Below are positions 31,338-40,266 of a DNA stretch of 64,000 nt, one piece after another. This DNA is from Larsenimonas suaedae (lineage in GTDB: Bacteria > Pseudomonadota > Gammaproteobacteria > Pseudomonadales > Halomonadaceae), in the NCBI RefSeq assembly GCF_023712105.1, contig NZ_JAMLJI010000003.1, positions 1 to 64,000 of the forward strand, in the 5' to 3' direction. A model generated the notes under the pieces. That model had not been told where the DNA came from. It did not search any database and saw nothing but the letters and a program-made list of their open reading frames with translations. Each line of letters starts with the position of its first letter. The first letter of the stretch is position 1. The translations under genes and the position numbers were made by a program.

Positions 31338-34300
31338 TCACGTTGATGCCGGCGCGCCGTCGTCGGCGCCTTTTGAATCGACGCAGCGTGCCTGACCATC
31401 CCGACTATGAAGCCAGACATCCATCTGCTGAAATGCGATCCGAATGCCGGCCTCGCGGAAGGTGCGGTCCACGGTGCGGTTGAGTTCGTCGGTCACCGGC
31501 AGCCGATCGCCCAGGTCACTCACGTGTACGCGCACCTCGAAATCGAAGGCGTTGACACCGTAGGCCATGCAGAACACCAGCGGCTCCGGGTCTTTCAGTA
31601 CACGCGGGTTGTCGGTACAGGCCGTCATCAATAGCCGATGCACCTGATCGAGATCAGCCCCGTGCGACACACCGAACTTCAGCACCACCCGGGTGATGTT
31701 GTCCGACAGCGACCAGTTGATCAGCCGGTCAGTGACGAACGTCTTGTTCGGGATGATGATTTCCTTGCGGTCGAAATCCGTGACCGTAGTCGCGCGGATG
31801 CGAATCCGGCTGACCACGCCATGAAGCTCACCAAGTGTAATGGTGTCACCGATGCGGATCGGGCGTTCGAACAGAATGATCAACCCCGAAATGAAGTTGG
31901 CAAAGATCTCCTGTAGCCCGAAGCCGAGCCCGACCCCGAGCGCGGCTACCAGCCACTGGAGCTTGCTCCAGGAGACTCCGAGCGAGCCGAGAGCGTACAC
32001 AAAGCCACCCGCCACGATGACATACGATAACAGCGAGGTCGCCGCGTATGCGGTACCGGGCTTCAGCGACAGCCGTGACAGCACCATGACTTCCAAAAGC
32101 CCTGGGAGGTTACGCGCCATGACCGACGTCAGCCCGACCGTCGCCAACGCGATCAGAACATCCGCGACCGAAATATCGGTAGGTGTGCCGGTGGCGGCAT
32201 CGGTTGGGTGAATCGTCCAGACCGTAACCGTATTCAGATACGACAGCACCGTCAGCAGATCAGCCCAGATGGCGTAAAGAATGGCGCTGAACGACAGCAC
32301 CAGAATCAGCTTAGAAAGTCTCAGTGACTGCTGGTTGACCTGCTCCATATCAAGCGGCGGCTCCTCGATCATCTCGAGCCCGCCACCCTCGGCACCTTCC
32401 TGCACCTGTGCCCGTCGGCGAGCGACCGCCCGGCGGTAGGCAAGCCGCCGGGCCGCGACGGCAAGCCCGCGCACCACGCTTGCCTCCACCACGATCCACA
32501 GCGCAAAGATATAGAGCGTATTGATAAAGCGTCCGCAGAGTCTCAGGGCAGTGTATTCATAGCCAAGACACACCAGCACCGTCAGCGCCAGCGGCACGCA
32601 GGCAAGCGAGAGCCCCAAAAGCAATCGAAAGAGCCGCACCCCCATGTAGGGCGTATGCGCCAGCACCACTCGGGCCATGTACACACTCATGCCGATAAAC
32701 CCGCCAATCAGCACGATGAGCGCCAGCGGGTGCTCGGCAAGCAGGCTCTCGGCCCGCTCGGCAAGCGTTGTGATCAAAATCACCGGCACCAGTGCGATAC
32801 CAAGCCACAAAAGATAGCGACGAAGCAGCGCCACATACCCGGGCGCCCAGTGAAAGTGACGCTCGGCGACGCCATCGCGAACCAGGAGCCGTCGCATCAG
32901 CCCGAACACGCCCCAGGCAAGCGCCAGACGCAGAAACGCCTCGCCGAGCGACTGGGCAAGCCCTTGCCCGCCATAGAAAAGCCCGCCGCCGAGCGAGCCC
33001 ATAAGCAGCGGCCCGGTCGAGGACAGCACCCAGTTCATCGAGATGGCTTTTGGAGTGTGGAGCTGACTGTCGCGCTTGAGGCGGCCGACCTCATTGTGAA
33101 GCACAAGAAGCCGCGCCTTGATCCGACGCCTGAAGAACGCAAGGGTCAGTGCAAGCCCGAGCGGCAAAACCATGAACCAGGCGTTGGCCGAGGGGCGCTG
33201 CCAAAGGCTTTTCATGGCGTCCATCCACTCCGGGTCGACAGCGTCCTGCCACACGGCACTTGGAAGCCCTGCCAGCCAGTTAAGCCCCAAGGGCTGGCCA
33301 TTAGCCGCCCAGAACAGTTGCTCCTGAATGGTCTGGCGAACCGATTTTGAAATCGCGATCAGCTGCTGCTGACTGAGCTGCAGGTCGATCGCACGCCCCA
33401 GAAGGTTGCCATATTCCCGGTCGAGCTGGTCGACCACATCCCGGCGTGCCTGATAGAGCTCTCGAAGGCTTTGCTTGAGTTCGGCAGGCGTATTGGTGGC
33501 GTCGGCTTTTTTAAGCTGTTCTGCCAGATAGGTGTCGAGATTCGAGAGTTGATCGCGCGTCTGCGCCAGATCGAACTGCTTCAAACGAACCTGCCCGATT
33601 TCCTCATTGAGACCGCGCTCGATATCGACATCATCGAGCGTATTGCGCTGCTGGCGCAGCAGTTTCGACAGAAGCAAACTGCCGCGCACGGCTTCGATCT
33701 GTTCGTTGAGCGTGCGTTGCACCTGTCGCACCCGATCAAGCTCGGTGCTGGCCTCGATGCTTTCACGTATCAGGGTGTTGACCCGGTCCGTGGTGGTCAG
33801 AAGCTGCTGGCTGAGTTCACGGTTGCGGGCGCGGGCGGCGTCGATAATCGGCGAATCCATTCGGGCATCGCCCTCGGTGCGAGTGGCATCGACGATGGCC
33901 TGCTCGGACTGGTCGCGCCGCTTCTGATTGATCAGGGACTGCAACACCAGAAGTCGGTTGTTGAGCTGCTCGATCTGCCGGGCAAGCAACTCGCGCTGGG
34001 CCTGAGCCGTGTCTCGAAGCTGGGTGTTGTGTTCGAGCTGATACCGCTTGTAGCGAATTCGGGTCTCAAGCAGCACCTGACGGACCTGCTGCGCCTGACG
34101 CTTGAGGTCATCAGCGCCTTGTTCGCCGTCACGCGAGCGGCCCTGCCGCGAGGTCTCGATCGATTGAAGCTCGGCCTGCGCCTGACTGATGGTCGACTGC
34201 GCCCGTTCCGGCAGTGTCTGGGCATTGATGAGCGCGCGATTGATATCGGCAAGCGTGCTCTGATGCGACTTGAGTTCATCGACGGCCTTTTCGGCGCGCT

Positions 34301-34667
34301 GCGCCAACTCATCAAGCGACCTGCTGGCGAGTCCGTCGCGATCAACATCGTTCGCTCCCAGACTATCGAGCGCTCGTCGGTAGCGCTGTTCACGTTCGGC
34401 CGCGGTCGTGACACGCCGTTCGATCTGGTTGAACTGGTCCTTAATATCGGACAAGGCAAGCAGGTCATCCCGCGTGGCCTGAAGCTGCTCGATGCGCTCA
34501 CGTTCGTCGGCCGTGGGTGAGGCCTTGTCGGTGAGCTTTTCAAGCTGTTGTTCGACGGTTGAGCGCTCGGGCAACGCCTGCGCCGCCTCGGCAAGCGATG
34601 CACGCGTACCGCTTAAAACCAGCACCACAATGGCGGTCATCATCATGATCGCACGACACAAGGACAT
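31338..34667 (-). CDS. Large mechanosensitive channel of the MscK/MscM (KefA/YjeP) type
   Basis: This 1109-residue channel releases solutes on hypo-osmotic shock. A signal peptide (about 1-27) precedes a long periplasmic coiled-coil region (about 30-480, rich in Gln, Glu and Arg). About eight helices follow, then the MscS core: pore helix (LVAALGVGLGFGLQEIFANFISGLIILFER) and beta domain (GDTITLGELHGVV, IIIPNKTFVT). The length is close to E. coli YjeP (1107) and KefA (1120), and I cannot decide between them. It stands alone with its own upstream region shared with the phospholipase gene. Confidence 0.9.
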   Translation of the reverse strand: MSLCRAIMMMTAIVVLVLSGTRASLAEAAQALPERSTVEQQLEKLTDKASPTADERERIEQLQATRDDLLALSDIKDQFNQIERRVTTAAEREQRYRRALDSLGANDVDRDGLASRSLDELAQRAEKAVDELKSHQSTLADINRALINAQTLPERAQSTISQAQAELQSIETSRQGRSRDGEQGADDLKRQAQQVRQVLLETRIRYKRYQLEHNTQLRDTAQAQRELLARQIEQLNNRLLVLQSLINQKRRDQSEQAIVDATRTEGDARMDSPIIDAARARNRELSQQLLTTTDRVNTLIRESIEASTELDRVRQVQRTLNEQIEAVRGSLLLSKLLRQQRNTLDDVDIERGLNEEIGQVRLKQFDLAQTRDQLSNLDTYLAEQLKKADATNTPAELKQSLRELYQARRDVVDQLDREYGNLLGRAIDLQLSQQQLIAISKSVRQTIQEQLFWAANGQPLGLNWLAGLPSAVWQDAVDPEWMDAMKSLWQRPSANAWFMVLPLGLALTLAFFRRRIKARLLVLHNEVGRLKRDSQLHTPKAISMNWVLSSTGPLLMGSLGGGLFYGGQGLAQSLGEAFLRLALAWGVFGLMRRLLVRDGVAERHFHWAPGYVALLRRYLLWLGIALVPVILITTLAERAESLLAEHPLALIVLIGGFIGMSVYMARVVLAHTPYMGVRLFRLLLGLSLACVPLALTVLVCLGYEYTALRLCGRFINTLYIFALWIVVEASVVRGLAVAARRLAYRRAVARRRAQVQEGAEGGGLEMIEEPPLDMEQVNQQSLRLSKLILVLSFSAILYAIWADLLTVLSYLNTVTVWTIHPTDAATGTPTDISVADVLIALATVGLTSVMARNLPGLLEVMVLSRLSLKPGTAYAATSLLSYVIVAGGFVYALGSLGVSWSKLQWLVAALGVGLGFGLQEIFANFISGLIILFERPIRIGDTITLGELHGVVSRIRIRATTVTDFDRKEIIIPNKTFVTDRLINWSLSDNITRVVLKFGVSHGADLDQVHRLLMTACTDNPRVLKDPEPLVFCMAYGVNAFDFEVRVHVSDLGDRLPVTDELNRTVDRTFREAGIRIAFQQMDVWLHSRDGQARCVDSKGADDGAPAST

Positions 34668-34908
34668 AGCACCCTACTCACCTGAAAAGACAGGCCGTTA
34701 TAGTACTGGCCGCCGAGACTCCATAAAAGTGGTGTCCCGATGCACGTCACACACTGCTCACGGCTTGAGCGCAACGTCAAGCGCCGGCTTAACAGCTAGG
34801 GTGAAGTCTTGGAAGGACATAGAGCTTGAACACGCGACTGGATATACTGCGCGCGTTCATATCATTTAAGGGGCGCAGGGCCCCTGCTTGTTATTCAGGG
34901 TAGGTGTC

Positions 34909-36681
34909 ATGGCCTCTTATATTCGATCCGCCGCTGTTTCGTCGCTGGGGCTTCTTGCAGCCTCGGGCGCCACATGGGCCCAGCCGGCAGCCGACACGCC
35001 GGAAGGCCAGGTCAAGCAAGAAGTCGAGGTTCGTCGGGCGCTTGAAAGCGACGCGGAAAAAAACCCGCTGGCCATCATGGTTCATCGTCGCAACTATTTA
35101 TTGCCGTGGACCTACAACACCCACCCCAATGCCGACAGCTTCCGCAACATCAATAGCGATGCCGGCATCGACCGAAACGAGGTCGAGTTTCAGCTCAGCT
35201 TCAAGATCAAGCTGCTGGATAACATGCTCTACCATAACGGCGATCTTTATTTCGGTTATACCCAGCGCTCGTGGTGGCAGGCCTACAACAATGACGCCTC
35301 TTCCCCCTTTCGCGAAACCAATTACGAGCCGGAAATCTTTGCCAACTTCGAAAACAGTCTGACCCTGTTTGGCTGGACCAACACCCTGAACCGTGTGGGC
35401 GCAGTGCACCAATCCAACGGCCGCAGCGACCCCCTGTCCAGAAGCTGGAACCGACTGTACGCTGAAAGCATTTTCCAGCGTGGCAGCTGGTGGTTCAGCG
35501 TCAAACCGTTCTGGCGCGTGCCTGAAAGCGCCGATGAAGACGATAACCCCGATATCGAGAATTACGTCGGTTACGCCGACGTCATGCTTGGCTATGCAAA
35601 AAATGGCCAGGAAGTGACCTGGTCGCTCAAGGGCAATCCGTCCAAGGGCCATTACGGCAACCAGATCGACTACTCATTTCCGCTTTATGACAAGCTCAGG
35701 GGCTTTCTAACCTATTACAACGGCTACGGCGAGAGCCTGATCGACTACGATCACTACACTCGCCGAGTCGGCCTTGGTGTCAGCTTCAACGCCTTTTCAG
35801 CCGGTCTGCCCCAGGCAACCGACCATGCTCCGCTGCCGATTCACGCCTCATCGCCTGCGACACCAAACGAGACGACCCGTCTTCGCAGTGAATTTCAGCG
35901 AAGCGCCAATGACAACCCGCTGGCAATCTCGGTCTACAAGCGCAACTACCTGCTGCCACTGACCTACAATTTCCGACCCAATCAGAAGTATTTCCGCAAC
36001 ATCGGCGATGGTGAAGAGGTTGACAACACCGAAGCGAAGTTCCAGTTGAGCTTCAAGGTCAAGGTGCTCGATAACATCTTCGAGGACAATGGTGATCTCT
36101 ATTTCGGCTACACCCAACAGTCCTGGTGGCAGGCCTACAACGACGATGCCTCATCGCCGTTTCGAGAGACCAATTATGAACCCGAGGTCTTTGCAAGTTT
36201 CGACAACAACTGGACGCTATTTGGCTGGACCAACACGCTGAACCGCGTGGGTTTTGCCCATCAGTCCAACGGCCGCAGCGCCCCGCTTTCAAGAAGCTGG
36301 AATCGGGTTTATTTCTCCACCACGCTCCAACGCGGCAACTGGTGGGTGAGCGTCGAACCACACTGGCGTATTCCCGAAGATGACGGGCACGACGACAACC
36401 CGGATCTGGAACACTATATCGGTCACGCGGAAACCATGATCGGCTACACCAACAGTGGCTACGAAGTCACATGGACTGCCAAGGGCAACCCCAACACGGG
36501 CAAGTACGGCAACCAGGTCGACTATTCCTTTCCGCTTTATGGGAAGCTTCGTGGGTTCGTACAAGCCTATGAAGGCTATGGTGAAAGTCTGATCGACTAC
36601 GATCATTACAGCCGGCGCATCGGCTTGGGCGTCAGTTTCAACGCATATCAGGCCGGGATGCCTGGATACATTGAACACTGA
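34909..36681 (+). CDS. pldA: Tandem-duplicated outer-membrane phospholipase A (double OMPLA barrel)
   Basis: This 590-residue exported protein has a signal peptide (about 1-23) followed by two complete OMPLA units in one frame. Unit 1 covers about residues 50-298 and unit 2 about 335-583, offset 284 residues. Each has NPLAI...RNYLLP at the start, FQLSFK, GDLYFGYTQ, the active-site segment HQSNGRS and the closing GYGESLIDYDHY. Catalytic residues match E. coli His142/Ser144/Asn156: His167/Ser169/Asn181 in unit 1 and His451/Ser453/Asn465 in unit 2. OMPLA hydrolyses outer-leaflet phospholipids and is active as a calcium-dependent dimer, so this looks like a covalent dimer. E. coli PldA has one unit of about 270 residues. 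Confidence 0.93.
   Translation: MASYIRSAAVSSLGLLAASGATWAQPAADTPEGQVKQEVEVRRALESDAEKNPLAIMVHRRNYLLPWTYNTHPNADSFRNINSDAGIDRNEVEFQLSFKIKLLDNMLYHNGDLYFGYTQRSWWQAYNNDASSPFRETNYEPEIFANFENSLTLFGWTNTLNRVGAVHQSNGRSDPLSRSWNRLYAESIFQRGSWWFSVKPFWRVPESADEDDNPDIENYVGYADVMLGYAKNGQEVTWSLKGNPSKGHYGNQIDYSFPLYDKLRGFLTYYNGYGESLIDYDHYTRRVGLGVSFNAFSAGLPQATDHAPLPIHASSPATPNETTRLRSEFQRSANDNPLAISVYKRNYLLPLTYNFRPNQKYFRNIGDGEEVDNTEAKFQLSFKVKVLDNIFEDNGDLYFGYTQQSWWQAYNDDASSPFRETNYEPEVFASFDNNWTLFGWTNTLNRVGFAHQSNGRSAPLSRSWNRVYFSTTLQRGNWWVSVEPHWRIPEDDGHDDNPDLEHYIGHAETMIGYTNSGYEVTWTAKGNPNTGKYGNQVDYSFPLYGKLRGFVQAYEGYGESLIDYDHYSRRIGLGVSFNAYQAGMPGYIEH
35062..36667 (+). repeat. Internal tandem repeat: two OMPLA-coding units
   Basis: DNA at about 35062-35815 (unit 1) and 35914-36667 (unit 2) encodes collinear proteins offset by 852 bases. 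The nucleotide copies have diverged clearly while the protein stays highly similar. This points to an old, selected duplication rather than a recent or assembly-induced one. Confidence 0.85.
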
Positions 36682-36732
36682 GAAGTCGGTGCTATGCTTG
36701 GTGAGCAACCTTACGTCAACGGAGGACATTAC

Positions 36733-37071
36733 ATGGCCATGCAACCGATCGATCCAAACGATCCGAAATCCAACGAAGTCAGCAAGGAACAGCTTTATGA
36801 CGATCTGCGTCAGCTGTCACAGACCGTCGAAGAGCTGATGCAGGCCACAGCGGACGATTCCCGCGAAAATGTCTCCAAACTGCGTGAACGCGCCGAGCTT
36901 CGTTTGAACGAAGCCCGCGAGCGACTGAGCCAGAAAGGTGAAGTGGTACGCGAGCAGGCGATGGAAAAATTCGACTGCGCCGATCATTACGTTCACGAAA
37001 ACCCCTGGTCCAGCGTCGGTATCGCCGCGGGTGTAGGTGTTGTCGTCGGTCTGTTGCTCGGGCGGCGCTGA
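36733..37071 (+). CDS. DUF883 (YqjD/ElaB-type) membrane-anchored protein
   Basis: This 112-residue protein has a long charged helix (residues 15-85) and a C-terminal membrane helix (SSVGIAAGVGVVVGLLLGRR). This is the architecture of YqjD and ElaB, which are tail-anchored in the inner membrane and bind stationary-phase ribosomes in E. coli. The start at 36733 has GGAGG upstream. It is the first of three overlapping genes equivalent to E. coli yqjD-yqjE-yqjK, 51 bases past pldA. Confidence 0.88.
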   Translation: MAMQPIDPNDPKSNEVSKEQLYDDLRQLSQTVEELMQATADDSRENVSKLRERAELRLNEARERLSQKGEVVREQAMEKFDCADHYVHENPWSSVGIAAGVGVVVGLLLGRR

Positions 37072-37466
37072 TGGCAGAACAAAACGGTCCCCTGGAACGT
37101 TTGTACGGCTCGGCGCGCAATGCGCTGAGCTCCCTCATCGGGGCAGGCGAAACTCGCCTGCGTCTTCTAGTGATCGAACTCGAGGAAGAGCGCGCTCGTT
37201 TAGTCGTCATGCTGCTGCTTTCCGGAATCGCGATGCTTTTGATCGCTTTCGGTATCGGCATGTTGATGCTGTTGATCATCGTGGCCTTCTGGGAAAGTCA
37301 TCGACTCATGGCCATCGGCGTTTCATCGGGGGTCTTGATCGTACTTGGGCTTTTGTTTGCCTGGCGCGTCAAAGCCATCGCCAAACGACCGAGCTTTCTG
37401 AAATCGACGCTGCAGAACTTGGGTGAAGATCGCTATCACCTGGAGCAACGCCGTGAAACTTCTTGA
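37071..37466 (+). CDS. YqjE-like phage-holin-superfamily membrane protein
   Basis: This 131-residue protein has an amphipathic N terminus and two adjacent membrane helices (about 45-70 and 76-100). It belongs to the YqjE / putative actinobacteriophage holin III group. There is no phage context here, so it is a chromosomal membrane protein of unknown function. Its ATG shares one base with the DUF883 stop (TGATG). Confidence 0.85.
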   Translation: MAEQNGPLERLYGSARNALSSLIGAGETRLRLLVIELEEERARLVVMLLLSGIAMLLIAFGIGMLMLLIIVAFWESHRLMAIGVSSGVLIVLGLLFAWRVKAIAKRPSFLKSTLQNLGEDRYHLEQRRETS

Positions 37467-37758
37467 ACTCGAACGCCAACGCGAAGCCCTCCAGCATCAG
37501 ATCATGCAGGACAGGCTGGATATCGTTCACGCAAGCCAGCAGTGGCGTGAAGCGAGCCAGCCCCTTGATCGAGCCTGGCTCAAGGTCGCCCGCTACAAAG
37601 GCGTTGCGTTGACGATGATCAGCTTGGGCACGGCATGGAAAGCACGCCGTAATCGCAAGCAAAGCCCGAAAAACAAGAAAGGGCTTGCAGGCGTCATGCG
37701 AAAAGTCATGCTCGGCTACACCCTTTACAATCGCGGCAAGGGGCTGATCAAGCGTTGA
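37453..37758 (+). CDS. YqjK-like protein
   Basis: This 101-residue basic protein has a helical N-terminal half (LELERQREALQHQIMQDRLD) and a lysine-rich C terminus with a weak hydrophobic stretch (GVALTMISLG). The GTG at 37453 has GGAG upstream and overlaps the yqjE-like gene by 14 bases. Position and make-up match YqjK of the yqjDEK operon. The function is unknown. Confidence 0.75.
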   Translation: MKLLELERQREALQHQIMQDRLDIVHASQQWREASQPLDRAWLKVARYKGVALTMISLGTAWKARRNRKQSPKNKKGLAGVMRKVMLGYTLYNRGKGLIKR

Positions 37759-37762
37759 AACA

Positions 37763-38959
37763 TCATTTTTTCAATGCATTACCGCATGCGACACCAGACG
37801 CCCAGGCCCATTGAAAGTTGTGGCCGCCCAGTTGGCCGGTCACATCAAGCACCTCGCCGATAAAATAGAGACCAGGCTGCAGCTTGGCTTCAAGGGTTTT
37901 TGACGAAACCTCATGCGTATTCACCCCGCCCAGAGTGACCTCAGCCGTTCGCCACCCTTCCGTACCTGATGGCGTAAGACGCATTGCATTGAGTAACGCA
38001 CCGATCCGCTCACAGTGCGCATTGGAAAGCTCTGCAAAGGTGCATTCCAATTCGAACCACTCAGCCAATGCCCCAGCCAACCGCTGAGAAAGCTTCTCTT
38101 TAAGCCATGTCGACACCCGCCGCCTGGGCATACTCATGCGACGCTCCTTCAGGGTTTCAGAAGCATCGGTATCCGGCAGCCAGTTGATCGTAATCGGCGT
38201 ACCGGCCTGCCAATGGGTCGATGCTTTCAATATCACCGGGCCGGATAAGCCGCGATGAGTCATCAGTAGCGGTTCACGATAATGAACACCCCCACATTCC
38301 ACATCGACATCTGCCGTAATGCCGGCAAGCTCCGAAAATCGATCTTTCCAGAGGTCGCTGAAAGTAAACGGTACCAGTGCTGCAGTCGTTGGCAACACCT
38401 CGAGCCCGAACTGACGAGCAAGCTCATAGCCGAACCCACTTGCCCCCATCGACGGAATCGAAAGCCCTCCTGTTGCGACGACCAAAGAGCGTGCCACGAC
38501 GCGCTCTTTCGGCGTCGCAAGGGTGTAGCATGCGTTTTCATCACACCAGTCGACACTCTCGATCGACGTCTTGAGCCGAAGCTCGACACCAGCCCAATCG
38601 CACTCTGTTAAAAGTACATCGAGAATGGCCTTGCTGGACGTGGCGCTAAACAGCTGACCTGCCGCCTTTTCGACGTACTCGACGCCATGACGCTCGATCA
38701 ACTCGACAAAGTGCGCGGGCGTATAGCGCTTAAGCGCTGAAATGCAAAAATGGGGGTTTTGCGAGAAGAAATCAGTCGGCGCTGAATTGAGGTTCGTGAA
38801 GTTGCAGCGCCCCCCTCCGGACATAAGAATTTTTTTGCCGGGCTTGTTGGCATGGTCAAGCACCAGCACCGAACACCCCCGATAGCCCGCCGTCAAAGCG
38901 CACATCAGCCCGGCCGCGCCGGCACCGATAATAACGACGTCCCACGTCGAGTCATTCAT
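37763..38959 (-). CDS. HI0933/YhiN-family NAD(P)/FAD-dependent oxidoreductase
   Basis: This is a 398-residue flavoprotein with the N-terminal FAD dinucleotide fold VVIIGAGAAGLMCAL, the family motif KKILMSGGGRCNFTN and the C-terminal FAD segment LYFIGEVLDVTGQLGGHNFQWAWASG. Some relatives are annotated as aminoacetone oxidase, but the physiological substrate is unclear. Neither the ATG at 38959 nor that at 38977 has a good ribosome site. The gnd terminator lies directly upstream, and the gene ends 4 bases from the converging yqjK-like gene. Confidence 0.85.
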   Translation of the reverse strand: MNDSTWDVVIIGAGAAGLMCALTAGYRGCSVLVLDHANKPGKKILMSGGGRCNFTNLNSAPTDFFSQNPHFCISALKRYTPAHFVELIERHGVEYVEKAAGQLFSATSSKAILDVLLTECDWAGVELRLKTSIESVDWCDENACYTLATPKERVVARSLVVATGGLSIPSMGASGFGYELARQFGLEVLPTTAALVPFTFSDLWKDRFSELAGITADVDVECGGVHYREPLLMTHRGLSGPVILKASTHWQAGTPITINWLPDTDASETLKERRMSMPRRRVSTWLKEKLSQRLAGALAEWFELECTFAELSNAHCERIGALLNAMRLTPSGTEGWRTAEVTLGGVNTHEVSSKTLEAKLQPGLYFIGEVLDVTGQLGGHNFQWAWASGVACGNALKK

Positions 38960-38982
38960 ATCGTGTCGTTGATCCATAAACT

Positions 38983-39013
38983 AAAAAAACGACGCTGCAC
39001 TGGGCAGCGTCGT
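38983..39013 (-). terminator. Rho-independent terminator of gnd
   Basis: On the minus strand ACGACGCTGC (39004-39013) pairs with GCAGCGTCGT (38990-38999) and is followed by seven T. It sits between gnd and the flavoprotein gene on the same strand. Confidence 0.9.
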
Positions 39014-39037
39014 TTGTCATCAAATCCTACCGTGGTA

Positions 39038-40030
39038 TTACTTGGAGGACGCGTCGGGCGGTGTTTCCACGTGGCCGCCAAACTGCTTGCGCATTGCTGA
39101 CAGCAGTTTTTCGCCATAGGTATTGTCCGAGCGAGAGCGGAAGCGCGTGAACAGCGCCGCCGAAAGCACGTTGGCCGGCACCGCTTCCTCGATGGCCGCC
39201 TCAATGGTCCACCGGCCTTCGCCAGAATCGTTGACCTTACCGGTATATTGCTCAAGGTCGTTGTCTTCGGCCAGCGCGATCGACGTAAGATCCAAAAGCC
39301 ATGAAGAGATGACGCTGCCGCGACGCCAAAGCTCGGCGATGTCGGCAAGCTCGAGGTCATAGCGCATGTTGTCGGGCAATTCTTCCTTGCCGCGGCTTTT
39401 CAGAATATCAAAACCTTCGGCAAACGCCTGCATCATGCCGTATTCAATGCCGTTATGGACCATCTTCACGAAGTGGCCCGAGCCGTTGGGTCCACAATAC
39501 ATGTACCCCTGCTCGACACGGGGGTCGCGAGTTTCGCGACGCGGGGTCTTGTCGATGTCACCCACACCCGGCGCCAGCGTTTCGAAAATCGGGTCAAGAC
39601 GGTCGACGACGTTCTGCTCGCCTCCGATCATGAGGCAATAGCCACGCTCACGACCCCAGACACCGCCGGATACGCCAACGTCGATATAATGGATACCCGC
39701 TTCCTGGAGCGACTCCGCACGACGTACGTCATCCTTGAAATTGGCATTGCCGCCATCGATCAGAACGTCATCGCTTGAAAGCTTACCCTTCAGGGTTTCA
39801 ACCGTCTGCTCGGTCACGTCACCGGCCGGCAGCATCAACCAGATGGCCCGGGGGGCCGGCAGTGCCTCGACCAGCTCGTCGAGCGAGGCTGCTGTCTGTG
39901 CGCCGTCATCACCAAGCGTTGCAACGGTGTCGGCATTGGCATCGAACACCACACATTCGTGTCCAGCATCCATTAAGCGCCGTGCGATGTTGGCCCCCAT
40001 GCGGCCAAGCCCAATAATCCCTAATTTCAC
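39038..40030 (-). CDS. gnd: 6-phosphogluconate dehydrogenase, short (GntZ/YqeC-type)
   Basis: This 330-residue cytoplasmic enzyme oxidatively decarboxylates 6-phosphogluconate to ribulose 5-phosphate. It has the N-terminal coenzyme fold [16 protein letters not shown], substrate motif [21 protein letters not shown] and catalytic region [18 protein letters not shown]. It is about 140 residues shorter than E. coli Gnd, as in the decarboxylating short class that often prefers NAD. The gene stands alone, with a 14-bp palindrome 41 bases upstream and its own terminator. Confidence 0.92.
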   Translation of the reverse strand: MKLGIIGLGRMGANIARRLMDAGHECVVFDANADTVATLGDDGAQTAASLDELVEALPAPRAIWLMLPAGDVTEQTVETLKGKLSSDDVLIDGGNANFKDDVRRAESLQEAGIHYIDVGVSGGVWGRERGYCLMIGGEQNVVDRLDPIFETLAPGVGDIDKTPRRETRDPRVEQGYMYCGPNGSGHFVKMVHNGIEYGMMQAFAEGFDILKSRGKEELPDNMRYDLELADIAELWRRGSVISSWLLDLTSIALAEDNDLEQYTGKVNDSGEGRWTIEAAIEEAVPANVLSAALFTRFRSRSDNTYGEKLLSAMRKQFGGHVETPPDASSK

Positions 40031-40070
40031 GAATACGCTCCTTGATTGCGCTCAGTAATAGGTCATCTGT

Positions 40071-40084
40071 CGGAGTCGACTCCG
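40071..40084. promoter_or_regulatory. 14-bp palindrome upstream of gnd
   Basis: CGGAGTCGACTCCG is a perfect palindrome 41 bases before the gnd ATG and about 180 bases before the divergent acyltransferase gene. It is a candidate operator; no regulator can be named from the sequence. Confidence 0.35.
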
Positions 40085-40266
40085 CGATGGCTTCATACTA
40101 GCAAAAAGTGCTTTTTTACGGCTATGCCCTTTCACCATTACAGCAGAAACCCTGAAAGGACACGCCTTTAATGTAACTTAACGCACATATAAGTAACTCT
40201 AGGAAACCGAACCTGCACAGCAGCCAACTCTAATTCGGGAGGATGATATGTGAAATATTTCCCGGG

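Noticed and set aside
34862-34888. GGGGC/GCCCC hairpin before pldA as a terminator or riboswitch
   Set aside because: A short stem without T-run or larger conserved structure; probably only a leader hairpin.
34909-36681. Assembly duplication of pldA
   Set aside because: The two units differ at many nucleotide and amino-acid positions and are joined by a unique linker, which an assembly error would not create.
37071-37466. Phage holin and hence a prophage remnant
   Set aside because: The holin label is only a superfamily name; the gene lies in a standard yqjDEK-like operon and no other phage genes are near.
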